From Strongylocentrotus purpuratus (Eukaryota; Echinodermata; Echinoidea; Camarodonta; Strongylocentrotidae): a stretch of 64,000 nt of DNA. How positions within the stretch are numbered: position 1 is the stretch's first letter; every line of letters starts with the position of its first letter. The translations under genes were made by a program, and so were the position numbers. The stretch covers positions 250,501-314,500 of the forward strand of contig NW_022145613.1 of the NCBI RefSeq assembly GCF_000002235.5, in the 5' to 3' direction. Below the pieces are notes generated by a model. The model was given only the letters and a program-made list of their open reading frames with translations, ran no database searches and had not been told where the DNA came from. Positions 11,577 to 23,947 of the stretch are shown one piece after another.

Positions 11577-14500
11577 TACCTACAAGCAAAGTTTACAATC
11601 AATATGGAGAATCTCTTCTTGATATTGGTACCACTTCAGAACATCTCATTAGAAACTTCTTGATGTCGTAGTAGTGAGTCAGGATTAGTGGGCATGTCTC
11701 AACCAAGTACCACAACATGAGGCTCATAGATGTTCATCGCTAAGAATCCATCAATGCAAGCTGAGTACTGGTATAGACCAGCAAGATAGCCAGAGAGCAT
11801 GGCAGCTTAGAGCAAGGCCCTATATGGGTGCTCCTACCGGCCCACATGATTAAGAGTATCAGCAGTGAGCAGGACCTCACCTTCCAGAGTAAACAGAGTT
11901 CTTATAAAGCATCCATTGTGAGAGTAATGGGGTAATACTTCACTAACATGTCATGCCAATATTTTTGTGTGTATGTGTTCAGCATTGGACAATTTTATGG
12001 ATATGAGATCATTTCTTTAAGAGTTATGAAAAGTGGTCAGATATAAACTCATTCGAGCAGAGATATTTTTTTGAAAACCAGATGTAATCTATTCATGAGG
12101 TATTATTATGAAAATATTGAAAATATTGTGTGTGTTAAATTTTAAATGAAAGTCTTGCTTTTTGTATAAAAAACAGATAACATATGAGTGAAAGTGAGAT
12201 TAGAGTTTCTATATTTTTCTTGGAATAAGAGAAGAAGTAGATTAGAGTTTTAGCTGGTTTTAGATGGTTTTAGCAGGGACATGGTGTTTACATGTATATA
12301 TTGAGAGAGTGATGCAGAGAGAGAGAGAGAAAAAAAAAAGCCAGAGTGCTTGTTCTTGATGTGGTTCTCAAGATCCAAAGTTTTTTTCCTTAGTATACAA
12401 ATTACATATAGCTCTGAGTGCATTTAATAAGTGTAATTATCTAGTAAATAAAATGTAGTATGGTAAAGGTATTACTAAAATAACACTCTCTCTCAACCAA
12501 TGATATTACTCATATTCGTACCTATGTTTTATTATACATGTAATCAAAAGGAGCTTGATCTTTAACCAATCATTCAAACAGCATACTGGTAGTTTGACAT
12601 ACATGTAGTGATTTGATTATAACAAATAAAGTTCAGACTGAGCACTTTTCTGGTTTAAAGCATCTTGTAATGAAAACTATATCACAGAAACATGCAACAT
12701 GCTCAATATAAACACCTCTTTTGTTTCTGCAAGATCCATTTAGCTGTACAAAATGTCAAATCTTGTTTCAACAGCAACTCTCATTTATGAACTTGTTCAA
12801 TTACATGTATTTATAGTCACTGTTTTATGCTCATTTTCTTTGTTCTTTAGTTTATGTTGTTTTCTTACATTTATATGTGAGTCTGTCTAGTTTCTATTGT
12901 ATAATTCATTTCAATTAACTAGACATGGTAGATTTCTGTGGCTGTTCATTTTACAACTCACTTGATTACCTAAAGAATCAATATTCTTTGTTCAAACTTG
13001 AAATTAATGCATGCGTTATGTAAACTTGAGGCCTCTTTTCTTTGAATAAGTATTATTAATTACTCTTCATGTGGGATTTAATTTAGTCGTAGTGAACTAC
13101 TCCAGAAGACCAGGATTTTAATCTTTTATTATTCAATTTCTTTGTTTGGTACATTTTCATTATAAAAATTTAAAATTTTACAATTTTTAGCCTACACATG
13201 TAGGATGTCATCTTCCATCCAAACAAAAAATTTGAATCCGTATTTGGTATATTTCAGAAAAACAAGGCAAATTGCTATTTATTGATTTTTAGGAAATATT
13301 TGGTATAATTCTGTAAACCAAAACATTTTGTTGCACCTATTCAATTTCAAGCAAGACAGTTGTATCTAGACCTTAGTTCTCTGTAGTGCCTACATAGTGA
13401 GATCTTTTATAGAAACTAAAACATTTGGTTTTATCGGCTTTGATATGGAGATTAGAAAGTGCACAAAATTAATTTCATCCAGTTAATTTTTAGTATTTTG
13501 GTTGTGTAAATCACTTATAAATGGACATGCCATACAATGTACATAGAAATAATATTACAGCTACATTAATGAAGGGTAAGATAGGTAAGGTACTCCTAAT
13601 ACAAATTATTAATCATTTTGATTTTTTTTGTGAAATAAATAATATGAGTTTGTTACAAAGGGTATTGCTGGTAAGAATATGCAAGTGAATGTAATGTTTA
13701 CAATGTGTGGGACCATGTGACGTATGTCAACAATGCTTGTATTTATGTTGCTACACTTAATCATCATATATTGTAGCTTGTCTTGCAGAATTATTTCACT
13801 GTGCATTCATTATATTAAGGTGCTAATCATAGATTGATCATTGCAATTTTTTCTAATTGAGCATTTGTTTTAGTGCTATAAATAGTTGCTATGCCTTCAT
13901 GCAAACTTAGATACCCAAAGAGAAAGAAGTACAAACTATATGTGCATTTGTTTATTTATGAATGTAGGATGTGATATATTTGAATCATGTTTATTAAGAT
14001 GATAAAAATATTTGTGTGGATGATTTGATTCCTTCACATATTTTAAATTGAGAATTGTTTCCGTTCATGTTTAAAGAATGTCCATTCATGTATTAATTTC
14101 CCCATTGAGTATTCTTGAAGACATATTTGAAATGATCTAACATTGGAGCTACAGTATTTAGATTGTAGTTATAGGGGTTGTGGTTCATGTAGTCCTTGTT
14201 GTATTATTATTTCTAAACAAAAGTTGTTACAAAAATGTTGTACTTGAAACAGTTCAGAGCTAATTTGCTCCCATGTTTCTCAGATGAAAATGTTTTTCTT
14301 CCCCTTTTTTCTGCTATGATAGTGTGTTAAACTCGGTCAGGATACAGGGTAAATGGTTTTTTGTAACTAAAATATATATGTATGGCACTTTTTATAGATA
14401 TCTAGGGTGCATTTTTAACTTTGCTCAATTTATAATCTTCCAATTCAAAGTCCAAATATTTGTATTTTAACCGGATGACCAGTTTTTTATTGACATCAAT

Positions 14501-15068
14501 TATTTCTGCACATATGTTTGTATGTATCCTACATTGATATATTTAATCCTTCTTTCCTTTTAAACTTTTTTGGATATTATAGTCTTTATAATAGAGTATT
14601 GAATAGGAGATCATGATTGATATAAAGCCATTACATATCTTCCTTACAGGGGGAATATAAGTACTTCAATATTTATCTAGGTTTAACTATGATGGGAGCT
14701 TGTATGTCAGGAGTTAATTCCTTATAGATACCAATTTACTCCATAGTTTTAGATATTACTTTAGTTCACAACCTTCTTACATGAATTGAAGAGTGATAAT
14801 GAGGTCATGATGGAGATCTTGCATGCAGCATCCATTGCAGTTCCAAGATAACAGCCGAAATGACCACTTATTAAACTACCAACTTGATAAAACTTCATTA
14901 TAAAAAAGCAAAATTGCTACTGATAACATACATGTAATACAAGAATTGTGTTACATTCCTGAGTAACAGACACCCTTGAAGCAAGGATTGATGCTTTATA
15001 AGGTACTATTCAACTCTTGAAAATACTGATTACATAATGGCAAGGATTGGTGCTTTATAAGCTTCTGT

Positions 15069-15260
15069 TTAAAGATAAAGTTGAGTTCTGGTCATGTGAT
15101 TGCATTGTGAAAGAAACGGTGTGGAATCGATCAGAAAAGGTTGATCATCTAGCATATATGCATTGGTGTGTACTGCAAAATCATCAAAATGATAAGAAAT
15201 TTGGCCCAGTCATGGTAAAGTTACAAGCACTGTACACAGAAAGATGTATACAGGACTACA
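15069..15260 (+). mobile_element. Partial copy of the TTAA-ended MITE
   Basis: Nearly 200 bp (AAAGATAAAG... GTGAAAGAAACGGTGTGGAA ... CACTGTACACAGAAAGATGT) match the reverse complement of 15985-16190. Only one end is kept, so this is a truncated copy in opposite orientation. Confidence 0.75.
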
Positions 15261-15779
15261 CGAACATGTCGCATAAATATCCGTCCCGATTTTTATGATA
15301 CATGCTATATTTAGAATATTTAGGCATTTGAAGAGCCATGCTTTTCAGGGAACATTTATTATTTGATGTTCTTCCACACTTGCATAATACAATGATAACG
15401 CTCACAAATTATTTTCACCTCTTCCCAAAACTCAACCTTCTCTTTAACTCTTGAAAAAACAAGTTTTAAAAATTGTTAAAATGGTGATAAGAAGTAAGAT
15501 TCTATGGAATTCCTCTGACTACACTCCTTTATAATGTAGCTATGATACACTGAATTACATGCTTTTTACACCACATGCATATTTTTTTTTAATGATGCCA
15601 TAAGTGGTTTACTGCCAACAAGTGATTTAGAGTTGCACTAAAAAGAAACCTAAGAGCCAACAAATCATTTTTAGGTTTTATGAATATCTTATGGATTTAC
15701 TTACCAACTACTGAATGTTTTTTGTTTATAATACAATTAGGGACCATATCAGCTACCAGCTATTAATAGGGTATGAAAC

Positions 15780-16183
15780 TTAAAGGTAAAGACCAGTTTT
15801 GGAAACGCCCCAATTTCCAAAAATGAAATGGAAGCTCTTATTACCAATCATGTGAAAGAGTATGTTTTGACTAATACATGATGATAAAAAATGTGCCGGG
15901 AAACCGCCTACTAATTGATATATTTGGTAAATTAGTTTATCTATTGGTGTGTGAGAGATAAACGCATGTGTCGTGCACGTGTGCGTAGTCCCATATACAT
16001 CTTTCTGTGTACAGTGCTTGTAACTTTACGAAGACTGGGTCAATTTTCTTATCATTTTGATGATTCCAGAACCTTGCAGTACACACCAATACTTATATGC
16101 TAGATGATCAACCTTTTCTGATCGATTCCACACCGTTTCTTTCACAATGCAATCGCATGACCATAACTGGTCTTTATCTTTAA
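15780..16183. mobile_element. TTAA-flanked MITE (AAAGGTAAAGACCAG ends)
   Basis: The left end TTAAAGGTAAAGACCAG and right end CTGGTCTTTATCTTTAA are inverted repeats about 15 bp long, each bounded by TTAA. TTAA duplications are made by piggyBac- and Kolobok-type transposases; which applies here is unknown. There is no coding capacity. Confidence 0.65.
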
Positions 16184-16442
16184 GCTTTTAATAGTAAGGT
16201 AGCATTTATACATTCTATTGCCATTGGAGCCGTTACATGAATGGACCATATTAGATGTTCACAAGGCTTGGTAAGATTTGATGAATATGAGCTCAATAAT
16301 TTACCGCTAGTAGTATCCTGACCACCGATCACTTGTTACCTCTTTGATACTTTGTACAACATGCTCCCACAACCATTGCTTTGCAGTTATTTGTCAAATC
16401 TAGTTACACTCCTATTTACAAACCTGGATTTAACAATATACC

Positions 16443-16484
16443 AATCCCAAACCTAATCCCAAACCTAATCCCAAACCTAATCCT
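16443..16484. repeat. 12-bp tandem repeat (AATCCCAAACCT)
   Basis: About three and a half perfect units of AATCCCAAACCT. Confidence 0.9.
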
Positions 16485-17420
16485 ATACATACATGTAGAC
16501 ACGCAACCACACCCCTATACTCTCTTTTGTTCTTATTATCACTCACTGATTTTGCTACTTTCATCACTTTATTTTGCTTTACCTGATAAATGCTTTCAAT
16601 AGTTATCTAATAGATGGTGCTACTTCTTTATCACTTTTGTACAATGCATACCTTATTTATATACATGTAAGTTCTTGGGCTGCATTAATCCCCACCCTTC
16701 TTAATGAAAGTGTTTGTTTTTTTTACTTTTGTACTAATACGGTATTCATTTTATTCACTAGTTGAAGTAATCTTTTACAGATATTTAGGGGAAGGGGTAT
16801 ACAGATCTTACCATGAATTTGAACCAATCTGGCCATTGGAGAAGCATTTCATTTTAATGTCAATCATCCGCAAAATCTCTTTGACATAACGTATGAAGGC
16901 TATTTTTGCAAGTTTTGGCACATTTGTGAACACTGTGAGATTTAAATCAGGGCAAAATATGCTGGGTATACACAAGCTTGATAACGGGATGTGTCTTCTT
17001 TTGTTAGACTTTGAACAGTACGTCTATTGCAAACAGTTTAATTTGTTTTAATTACTTCATTTATTGATTCCTTGTCTAGCTTTGCATCATTTGAGCTGTC
17101 TAGTTGAATAGTGCCTTTAATGACATTACTTTTATCTCACTTGTTAATAGATGTATACATAACAACAAGAATCAATAATGGTGGCTTCTTGTATAGCACT
17201 CATGTTTGTATTATGCATTAATTGTATATTATAATTATAGTTGTAAACAAAGGTTGGATTAGTACATGTAGATGTTTATGATACATGCTAGTATATTTAT
17301 ATGTACAAAATGTATCAGGAAAGATTAGGTAACAGTCTAGTCTAGTAATACACTTTGGTGACATCTAGTCCCATCCTTGGTGTAATCCTATCTTATTGTC
17401 CAGTCCAGTTCCTGCTCTAG

Positions 17421-17584
17421 CCTTCTCTTTTGAATCCAGACTTCCTTTCTACCAGTTAAAAGGTTGGAAGTGAATCTGATTGCATGCTTATATTCTAAAA
17501 GGCCTTCTCTTTTGAATCCAGACTTCCTTTCTACCAGTTAAAAGGTTGGAAGTGAATCTGATTGCATGCTTATATTCTAAAAGG
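17421..17584. repeat. 82-bp tandem duplication
   Basis: The block starting CCTTCTCTTTTGAATCCAGA at 17421 is repeated essentially without change at 17503. Such identity points to a recent duplication or possibly an assembly artefact. Confidence 0.9.
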
Positions 17585-19794
17585 CTTTTGTTTGTACTGT
17601 GTTTCCTGCCTCTCATAAGTAATTTATCCTCTCTCCATTCTTCTTAAACAGGAAAGAAAAAATTATAAGTGTTACGTCACTGGATATAGCTATGCTGCAA
17701 CTGCTGACATGTATATTAGACAACCAAGATACTTATTATCTCTTTTTGCCAAGAATTAAAGAAAAACTCATTTTGTTACTTGTTGAATTTAAAACCTTGT
17801 CTTAAAGCCAACAGTATTTGTAATGACATTACTAGGACATGTTTGTTTATGTTATACACTGGCAGATAAGGTACTTAATGTTGTTATATATTATCTCTGG
17901 AATACAAACTCTAGTCTCCTTGATGGGTTGGTTACCATGGTGATGATAGGATGTTGGCTCAGCTATCATGCTACTGCAGAGGTAAGGACAGTAAGGCTAT
18001 TAACATACAAAGCCATTTTAATAAAGATATAAGAAGATCCTTTTTTTCCTTTTTTTGTTTGTTTTAATGTGATCAGAATATTTTTTGTGGATCACTAAAA
18101 ATCACTCATATGTGTAATTCTTATTCTGAACATATTTGTTCATTTCTGAAGAAAAAAAGCCAATGCTCTCTGTATTACAATGAAGATCAATAGACATGTA
18201 TGCCTTCCACTTAAGACAAGGTGCACACAATGTAAATGGTATTTAAAGAGAAAGTTTTATATTTTATTGATGAACAACTTAAACTGTCTCTCTTCAATGA
18301 TATTCTTTGATTTTATAGTACCAATCGATCAATTTAAAGAGGTAAGATTTTAATCTGATTTTTATCTTGAGAATGAATAGGATTAGAGTGTTGACCCGGT
18401 AATATGAAAATTGACTTGGATTCAATTTTAAATTCAGCTCAATCTTACTTAATGCTACAATTGATCAAAAGAGATACAAATTTTGAGAAGATACAATCAA
18501 TTGTAACTCTTTGATACAAACCCAGAATAATATATAATATACACAATAACACATAAACAGGTAGACAGGTTTGTGGATGTTTTCAGCAACATACCTCCTT
18601 AAATATACCATCACCCACTTTGAGCAAGCCCATTCAATCCTAAATTTTATCTTTCACATTTGAGTATTTTGTGGTTTTTCTAATCAACAAATGTCTTTTG
18701 ATTTCTTTTTTAACCGTGCTTCAAAATCTGCAGTGTTGCATCATTTTTCCATCATCATGTTTGATAACAAATTGCCTCAGATTGGTTTTGTGATTTATTC
18801 AACTGTAAAAGCAGTTTAGCCTATTATTTGCATGGTTGAATTATTTTGCTTACTACCTCTTATCAAAATGATTATCATTATGTAAGAAGGGATTAATTTT
18901 GTATTGTAAAGTTGAAGAAGCAATCATGCGACTCCATGCCCCATTGTGAATTTATGATCTAAAGACTAAAGTATTAGCTTTTCCAAACAAAAAACGACCT
19001 ACACTTTGGGATGCTTGATTTCTGTGTGTAGATGCATTCATCCATAATTTGTTTGTTTTTTCATATATATATATAGCAGTACATACAGAAGTGGCCCAAA
19101 AGACCATTGATATTAGGTTCATTGCTATACTTATTGTTTGCATTCCTCTGTACATCTTCCGCATTATGAAAATAATTTATTTATGTGTATTTTTGATTCA
19201 CAATTTGTGGGATTACAACCATCAAATGCATTAATGATATGTAGGTGTTTGTTTTTAAGAATGTATTAACACACAAATGTGATATTTTTCTTTGTATGTG
19301 AGAGAGAGAGAGAGAGAGAGAAGAAGAAGAGAGTGTATTCTTACAAAGGTACTACAAGGGCATGATGGTGATTTATAAATAAAATAATGCTGAAAGGCAT
19401 ACGAAAGATGATAACCACTCTTTTGACATGGTCTGTGTTTGGTTTTGTTATCAAGAAAGGAAGTGATTAGATTCAGAGGTGACTTATAGCATGGAGAGAC
19501 ATGTGAAAGTCTAGAAAAGAGAGTGAAAATGTGTCCCGTAGAAGAAAAAGAGGAAAACAAAATGTAGGGAGAGAGAAAGATGACATTTTCAAGATTGCAA
19601 TCAGGATTTTTTTAAAGATCTGTCAGATACATGATATTTCTTTTTTTTTTAAATGAACAGTGATAGTTGGAACATTAAGGTGTGCTATGGCCTAAACAAC
19701 TAAGAATTGCCAGCAATAATTAATCTTTAAATTCTATAAGAAACATTCTTTCAACAGACGAGACAAGCCTCTCTCTCTCTCTCTCTCTCTCTAT

Positions 19795-20210
19795 CAGCGT
19801 GTTTCTATTAGTTATACTGAACTTATCCAGTTAAAGAAAATAGCGTAAAATGCCAGGGAAGGGCAGTTTCTATCTACGCGCATTATCCGGATAAATACAC
19901 TGCTCCAATTACGCGGGTTAAAATGCCATGAATAAAAATTCATCGAACTCTGGCTAAGGTCACCGCAAAGTATTGTGGGACTGCTAGGTCAACCTGGGAT
20001 GTCGCGTGCGTCAGGGTAAAATATATTCCGGTTTCTCTCCGCTATGTGCACTCAATTGGAACGGCGTGCGTTTCTACTCGAGTTATCCGCTTAGCCTCCC
20101 TTGCATTATTTTGCCCGTGAACGCATCACAGCTTTCACGCCCTAATTTATCTCAGTCTTATCGGCCAGCCATTGACCAGATACTGAATGGCTTCTAATAG
20201 AAACACGCTG
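19795..20210. mobile_element. MITE with CAGCGTGTTTCTATTAG terminal repeats
   Basis: A perfect 17-bp inverted repeat, CAGCGTGTTTCTATTAG (19795-19811) and CTAATAGAAACACGCTG (20194-20210), is flanked by TAT on both sides. The interior is GC-richer than the surroundings and has no long ORF. It shares the first eight bases CAGCGTGT and a 3-bp TSD with the elements at 2737 and 4018, so all three may use the same transposase. Confidence 0.8.
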
Positions 20211-21651
20211 TATGTATGTCCCTTTGTCTCCCTCTTTCTCAAGTAAAAAAGCAATGTGACTGAAAGAGTGAGGGAAAAGGAGAACCTGAGCATAGATGTG
20301 TCCTGATACTGTAAGATAGACATGGAAGAAATCACCATACAGAAAAACTTTATAGATAAAAATTAACACATTTATTTTTTCAAGGTGATTTTTAAGTTTT
20401 ACATAATACACTTTTGCAATTACAATTTATTTTTCTTTCATTACACAGTTGTATAATTTTGAATCATCTGACATATATGACAGCTTTACAATTCTGTTAT
20501 AATACATATTCACAATCCTAAAGAACAAAAAATGACAGCTCAAAACCACAAAACAATCGATAGAAAATTCTACAATGGAGAAAATGCAAGATATCTACTT
20601 AATAAATAAAATGGTCATAGTGATTTTTTTGTTTTTGGAAAGGGCTGGCATCTGTATTATATCGTCCAGTCATGTTCTTAAACTGATACATAACCAGTGA
20701 TTTTCCAGATATTTTAATGTAAAAGAAATGGAGATGAGGAAATAAAGTCAATTCCATTCAATTCAAATACAGTATTACTTAAAGCCTAAAATTTCTTAGA
20801 AACAGAACTTCCGATTTTCATAAACTTGGTATCAAAAGATAAACTTATGTTCCCCGGTAGAATTTTCTTCTGAACTGACTGATCTCTTCACTCTTCAGTT
20901 AAATCACTTGATGTTCAATTCAAAAGAAGAAAAATGTATTTTTTCTGCATGATTACAACTTATGTTTAGCCACTTCAGATAAGTGAGAATGAGATATAAT
21001 TTATGAATACAATCACTCTTAATTTACACACTACACTTGACTGTTATATATACATCATAACTCACATGATATGTAAGAGGGAGCCCAGACTCTTCATAAA
21101 TACAAAGCCATGCACACTAATATTCATTTTCCCCAAGGCACTTACCAAGAACATTTTCAAGTCTTGGTTAAATAAAGTGCCTGAAACATATTTATAAAAA
21201 TATGTAGCTGACCAGACAGCTTTTAAATGTTAAACCAGGAAAAGGTAAATTTGTGTGCATGCCAAATGTGTTTTTTCTCAAGCATTTCACTGTTTTAATT
21301 TCTTTGCTTGAAAATGTTAATACTCTACAAAAGACTCATGGTAAGAGGTCCTCAGCCATGCAGCTTCAAGAATACACATACACACATATATATATATATA
21401 CATATACATATACATATATATGTATATGTTATGTTACATGGCTTAACTGTATTTCAATGAAATCATAGGAAAGGTACCGTAAGAATAATCATGTATGAAA
21501 TACCATATTTTCTGATACTGATTGTTCACATTACATGCATAATCCCACAAGGCTCATACAACTATCATTCATGTCTACCTCTTAACAGTATGTCTTTAAA
21601 ATTCATTTAATTAGAACAATTTTTCTGAGATATGTACACATTTCCATTCAT

Positions 21652-21673
21652 ATACATATATATATATATATAT

Positions 21674-21706
<33 letters not shown>
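21652..21706. repeat. (TA)n microsatellite
   Basis: A TATATA tract with one interruption; a related TA/TACATA tract lies at 21390-21430. No gene nearby. Confidence 0.9.
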
Positions 21707-21707
<1 letters not shown>

Positions 21708-21838
21708 ACCCACAACAATGGAACTTGAAGGGAGTTTTAAGTTAAAAAAATGGCTAGGTGATATTGATGAATCACGGTCCTAAGAAAAAGTCTTATGCAT
21801 GGCAGACTATGAAAGAGATGTCACAGTACCGGTATATT

Positions 21839-23035
21839 GTCTCGCCTGCATAGCAAAAAGCGAGACATAGGCGCCACTTTTCCTGTGACAGCGACGGCGG
21901 CGACGGCGTCAACATCAAAAACTTAACCTAAGGTTAAGTTTTGAACTTAAGTTTTGAACTTTGACTATAGGGTAATCAAGTATCCCCAATCATGTGAGTA
22001 GAATTTCAGATCACAAAGTCAAGGTCAAAGGTCATTTCAGGTCAACAGACTTGGACTATGTGTAGCATCATCATCGAAAACTTAACCTAAGGTTAAGTTT
22101 TTGAATTTTTGATATAATTTTGTGGGTATAAGTTCTTAGTCAATGAAACTTGGACTATAGGGGTTATCAAGTCTCCCCAATCATGTGAGTAGAATTTCAG
22201 GTCACTAAGTTAAGGTCAAATGTCATTTAAGGTCAACAAACTGAGACTTTGTTGTGGCATATACATCAAGATTTTCAAAATGCTTCTTCTTCGTTATTTT
22301 TCAACCGATTTTGATTCTGATTGTTTCATATGATAGGGCTAGAAGGGGGATTTAAATCTTCTAATCGTGAAATTCATTATCTATGCTAATTTATGCAAAT
22401 TTATTCTAAATCACAAAAATGCTTCTTCTCCTTCATTTCTCGATCGATTTCGATTTGGTTTGCTTTATCTGGTAGAGCTAACTTTGGTACACTAAACTTC
22501 TACACCGAATTTTGAAAGTGTTCTCCATTAATTAATTATGGTAATTTATGCAAATTTATTCCAAAAATCACAAAAAATGCTTCTTTTCCTTCATATTTCG
22601 ACCAATTTTTATTTGGTTTGCTTTATATCGTAGAGCTAACTTTGGTACACTAAACTTCTACACAGAATTTTGAAATTGTTCTCCATTAATTAATTATGGT
22701 AATCTATGCAAATTTATTCCAAAAATAACAAAAATTGCTTCTTCTCCCTCATTTCTTGACCGATTTTGATTTGATTTGCCTTATCTGGTAGAGCTAAATT
22801 TGGAACACTAAACTTCTACACAGAATTTTGAGATTTTGCTCCATTGATTATTTATGGTACTTTATGCAAATGAAATGAAACTATGTCCCTTCCAGGGCAT
22901 CAAATTTTTATTTTTTGACCAGTTCAAAAGTGTACCACATAAAATTTACGATATTTGTTGTTGCGAGATGCGGATGAGCGCTACGTCATTTGACGTTCTG
23001 GTTTATCATATTGAATTGCGTTATGCAGGCGAGAC
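21839..23035. mobile_element. 1.2-kb element with GTCTCGCCTGCATA ends and internal tandem repeats
   Basis: Inverted 14-bp ends GTCTCGCCTGCATA (21839) and TATGCAGGCGAGAC (22022-35 of the next kilobase, ending 23035) bound the element. Inside are repeated CTTAACCTAAGGTTAAG palindromes, AGGTCA-type hexamers and three to four roughly 150-bp units containing TGGTAGAGCTAACTTTGGTA (22260-22880). No convincing target duplication is visible. No transposase is encoded. Confidence 0.65.
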
Positions 23036-23610
23036 TACCGAGAGCATTTCCCTTGTATTCTATGTACATGTGTATATTGGACAAGAGCCAGGGTGAACAC
23101 ATAAACAAAACTAACGCAACAAGGTTCTATTGCTATATTAATGTTTAAAAAAAGTAAGGGCTAATAAATAATATTGTTCCTTTAACAGGCATTATGTAAC
23201 GCCATCATAATAGTAATTATTACTGGTATGACACATCGAGTTTCAAGATGGTAGACTAATACGAAATGCACTACATGCAGACTGCATTACATCCAAGAGA
23301 AATATGACATCAATAAGTTGTCTTGGCTGCCTTTTGTACAGTACCGGTACATGAACATATGTAAGTACATGCACTACATCGTACTATTCCTTGTTATGTA
23401 AAGGAATGAGATAATAATAATTTACAAGTTGTCAAGCCATCAGAGCCTGCTTGTTACTACAGAATTGTTTTCTAAAGTTCATCAAGCAGCTCTTGTAATC
23501 ATCAAGTGAATTTGGGACCTTGGTATTTAGCTCAAAAACAAATAGGTATCTTCATCAGAACTCATCATATATGAGATTTTCCTGCATCTTCATCCTACAT
23601 GACAGCATGT

Positions 23611-23913
23611 TCATATTTCAGCATGACAGAGAGGGCATGTAGACATGGTTCGGATGTCATTCTCATACGCTCTGTGTTTACATGTACTACACATCCAGAA
23701 CTGATAGTCCAATAGAGGGCGCCCTGTAACGATGCAGGTTGGGAACTTGGTGTCGCAGTTCACACACACTCCCAATCTGGTATAGAAAAAAAGGGTGAGA
23801 GATTCATGTACTTACATATGATATCCACATGCTTCGAGCAATACACCATTAAGTATCCATTTCCCCTACAATTAATAAAAAATATCCCCCCCCCCCCCCC
23901 AGCAAAAAAAATG

Positions 23914-23947
<34 letters not shown>

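Larger units (their letters stand above)
11306..23610. other. EXT1 3' UTR and EXT1-WDR35 intergenic region, no further genes recognised
   Basis: EXT1 and WDR35 converge here (tail to tail). Short ORFs in this interval show no recognisable domains and do not join into a gene. What can be identified is repetitive and listed separately: a TTAA-ended MITE (15780), a 12-bp minisatellite (16443), an 82-bp duplication (17421), a CAGCG-type MITE (19795), (TA)n tracts (21650) and a 1.2-kb GTCTCGCCTGCATA element (21839). Confidence 0.6.

Noticed and set aside
17421..17584. CRISPR-like direct repeat
   Set aside because: Only two copies, adjacent, with no spacers, in an animal genome; it is an ordinary tandem duplication.
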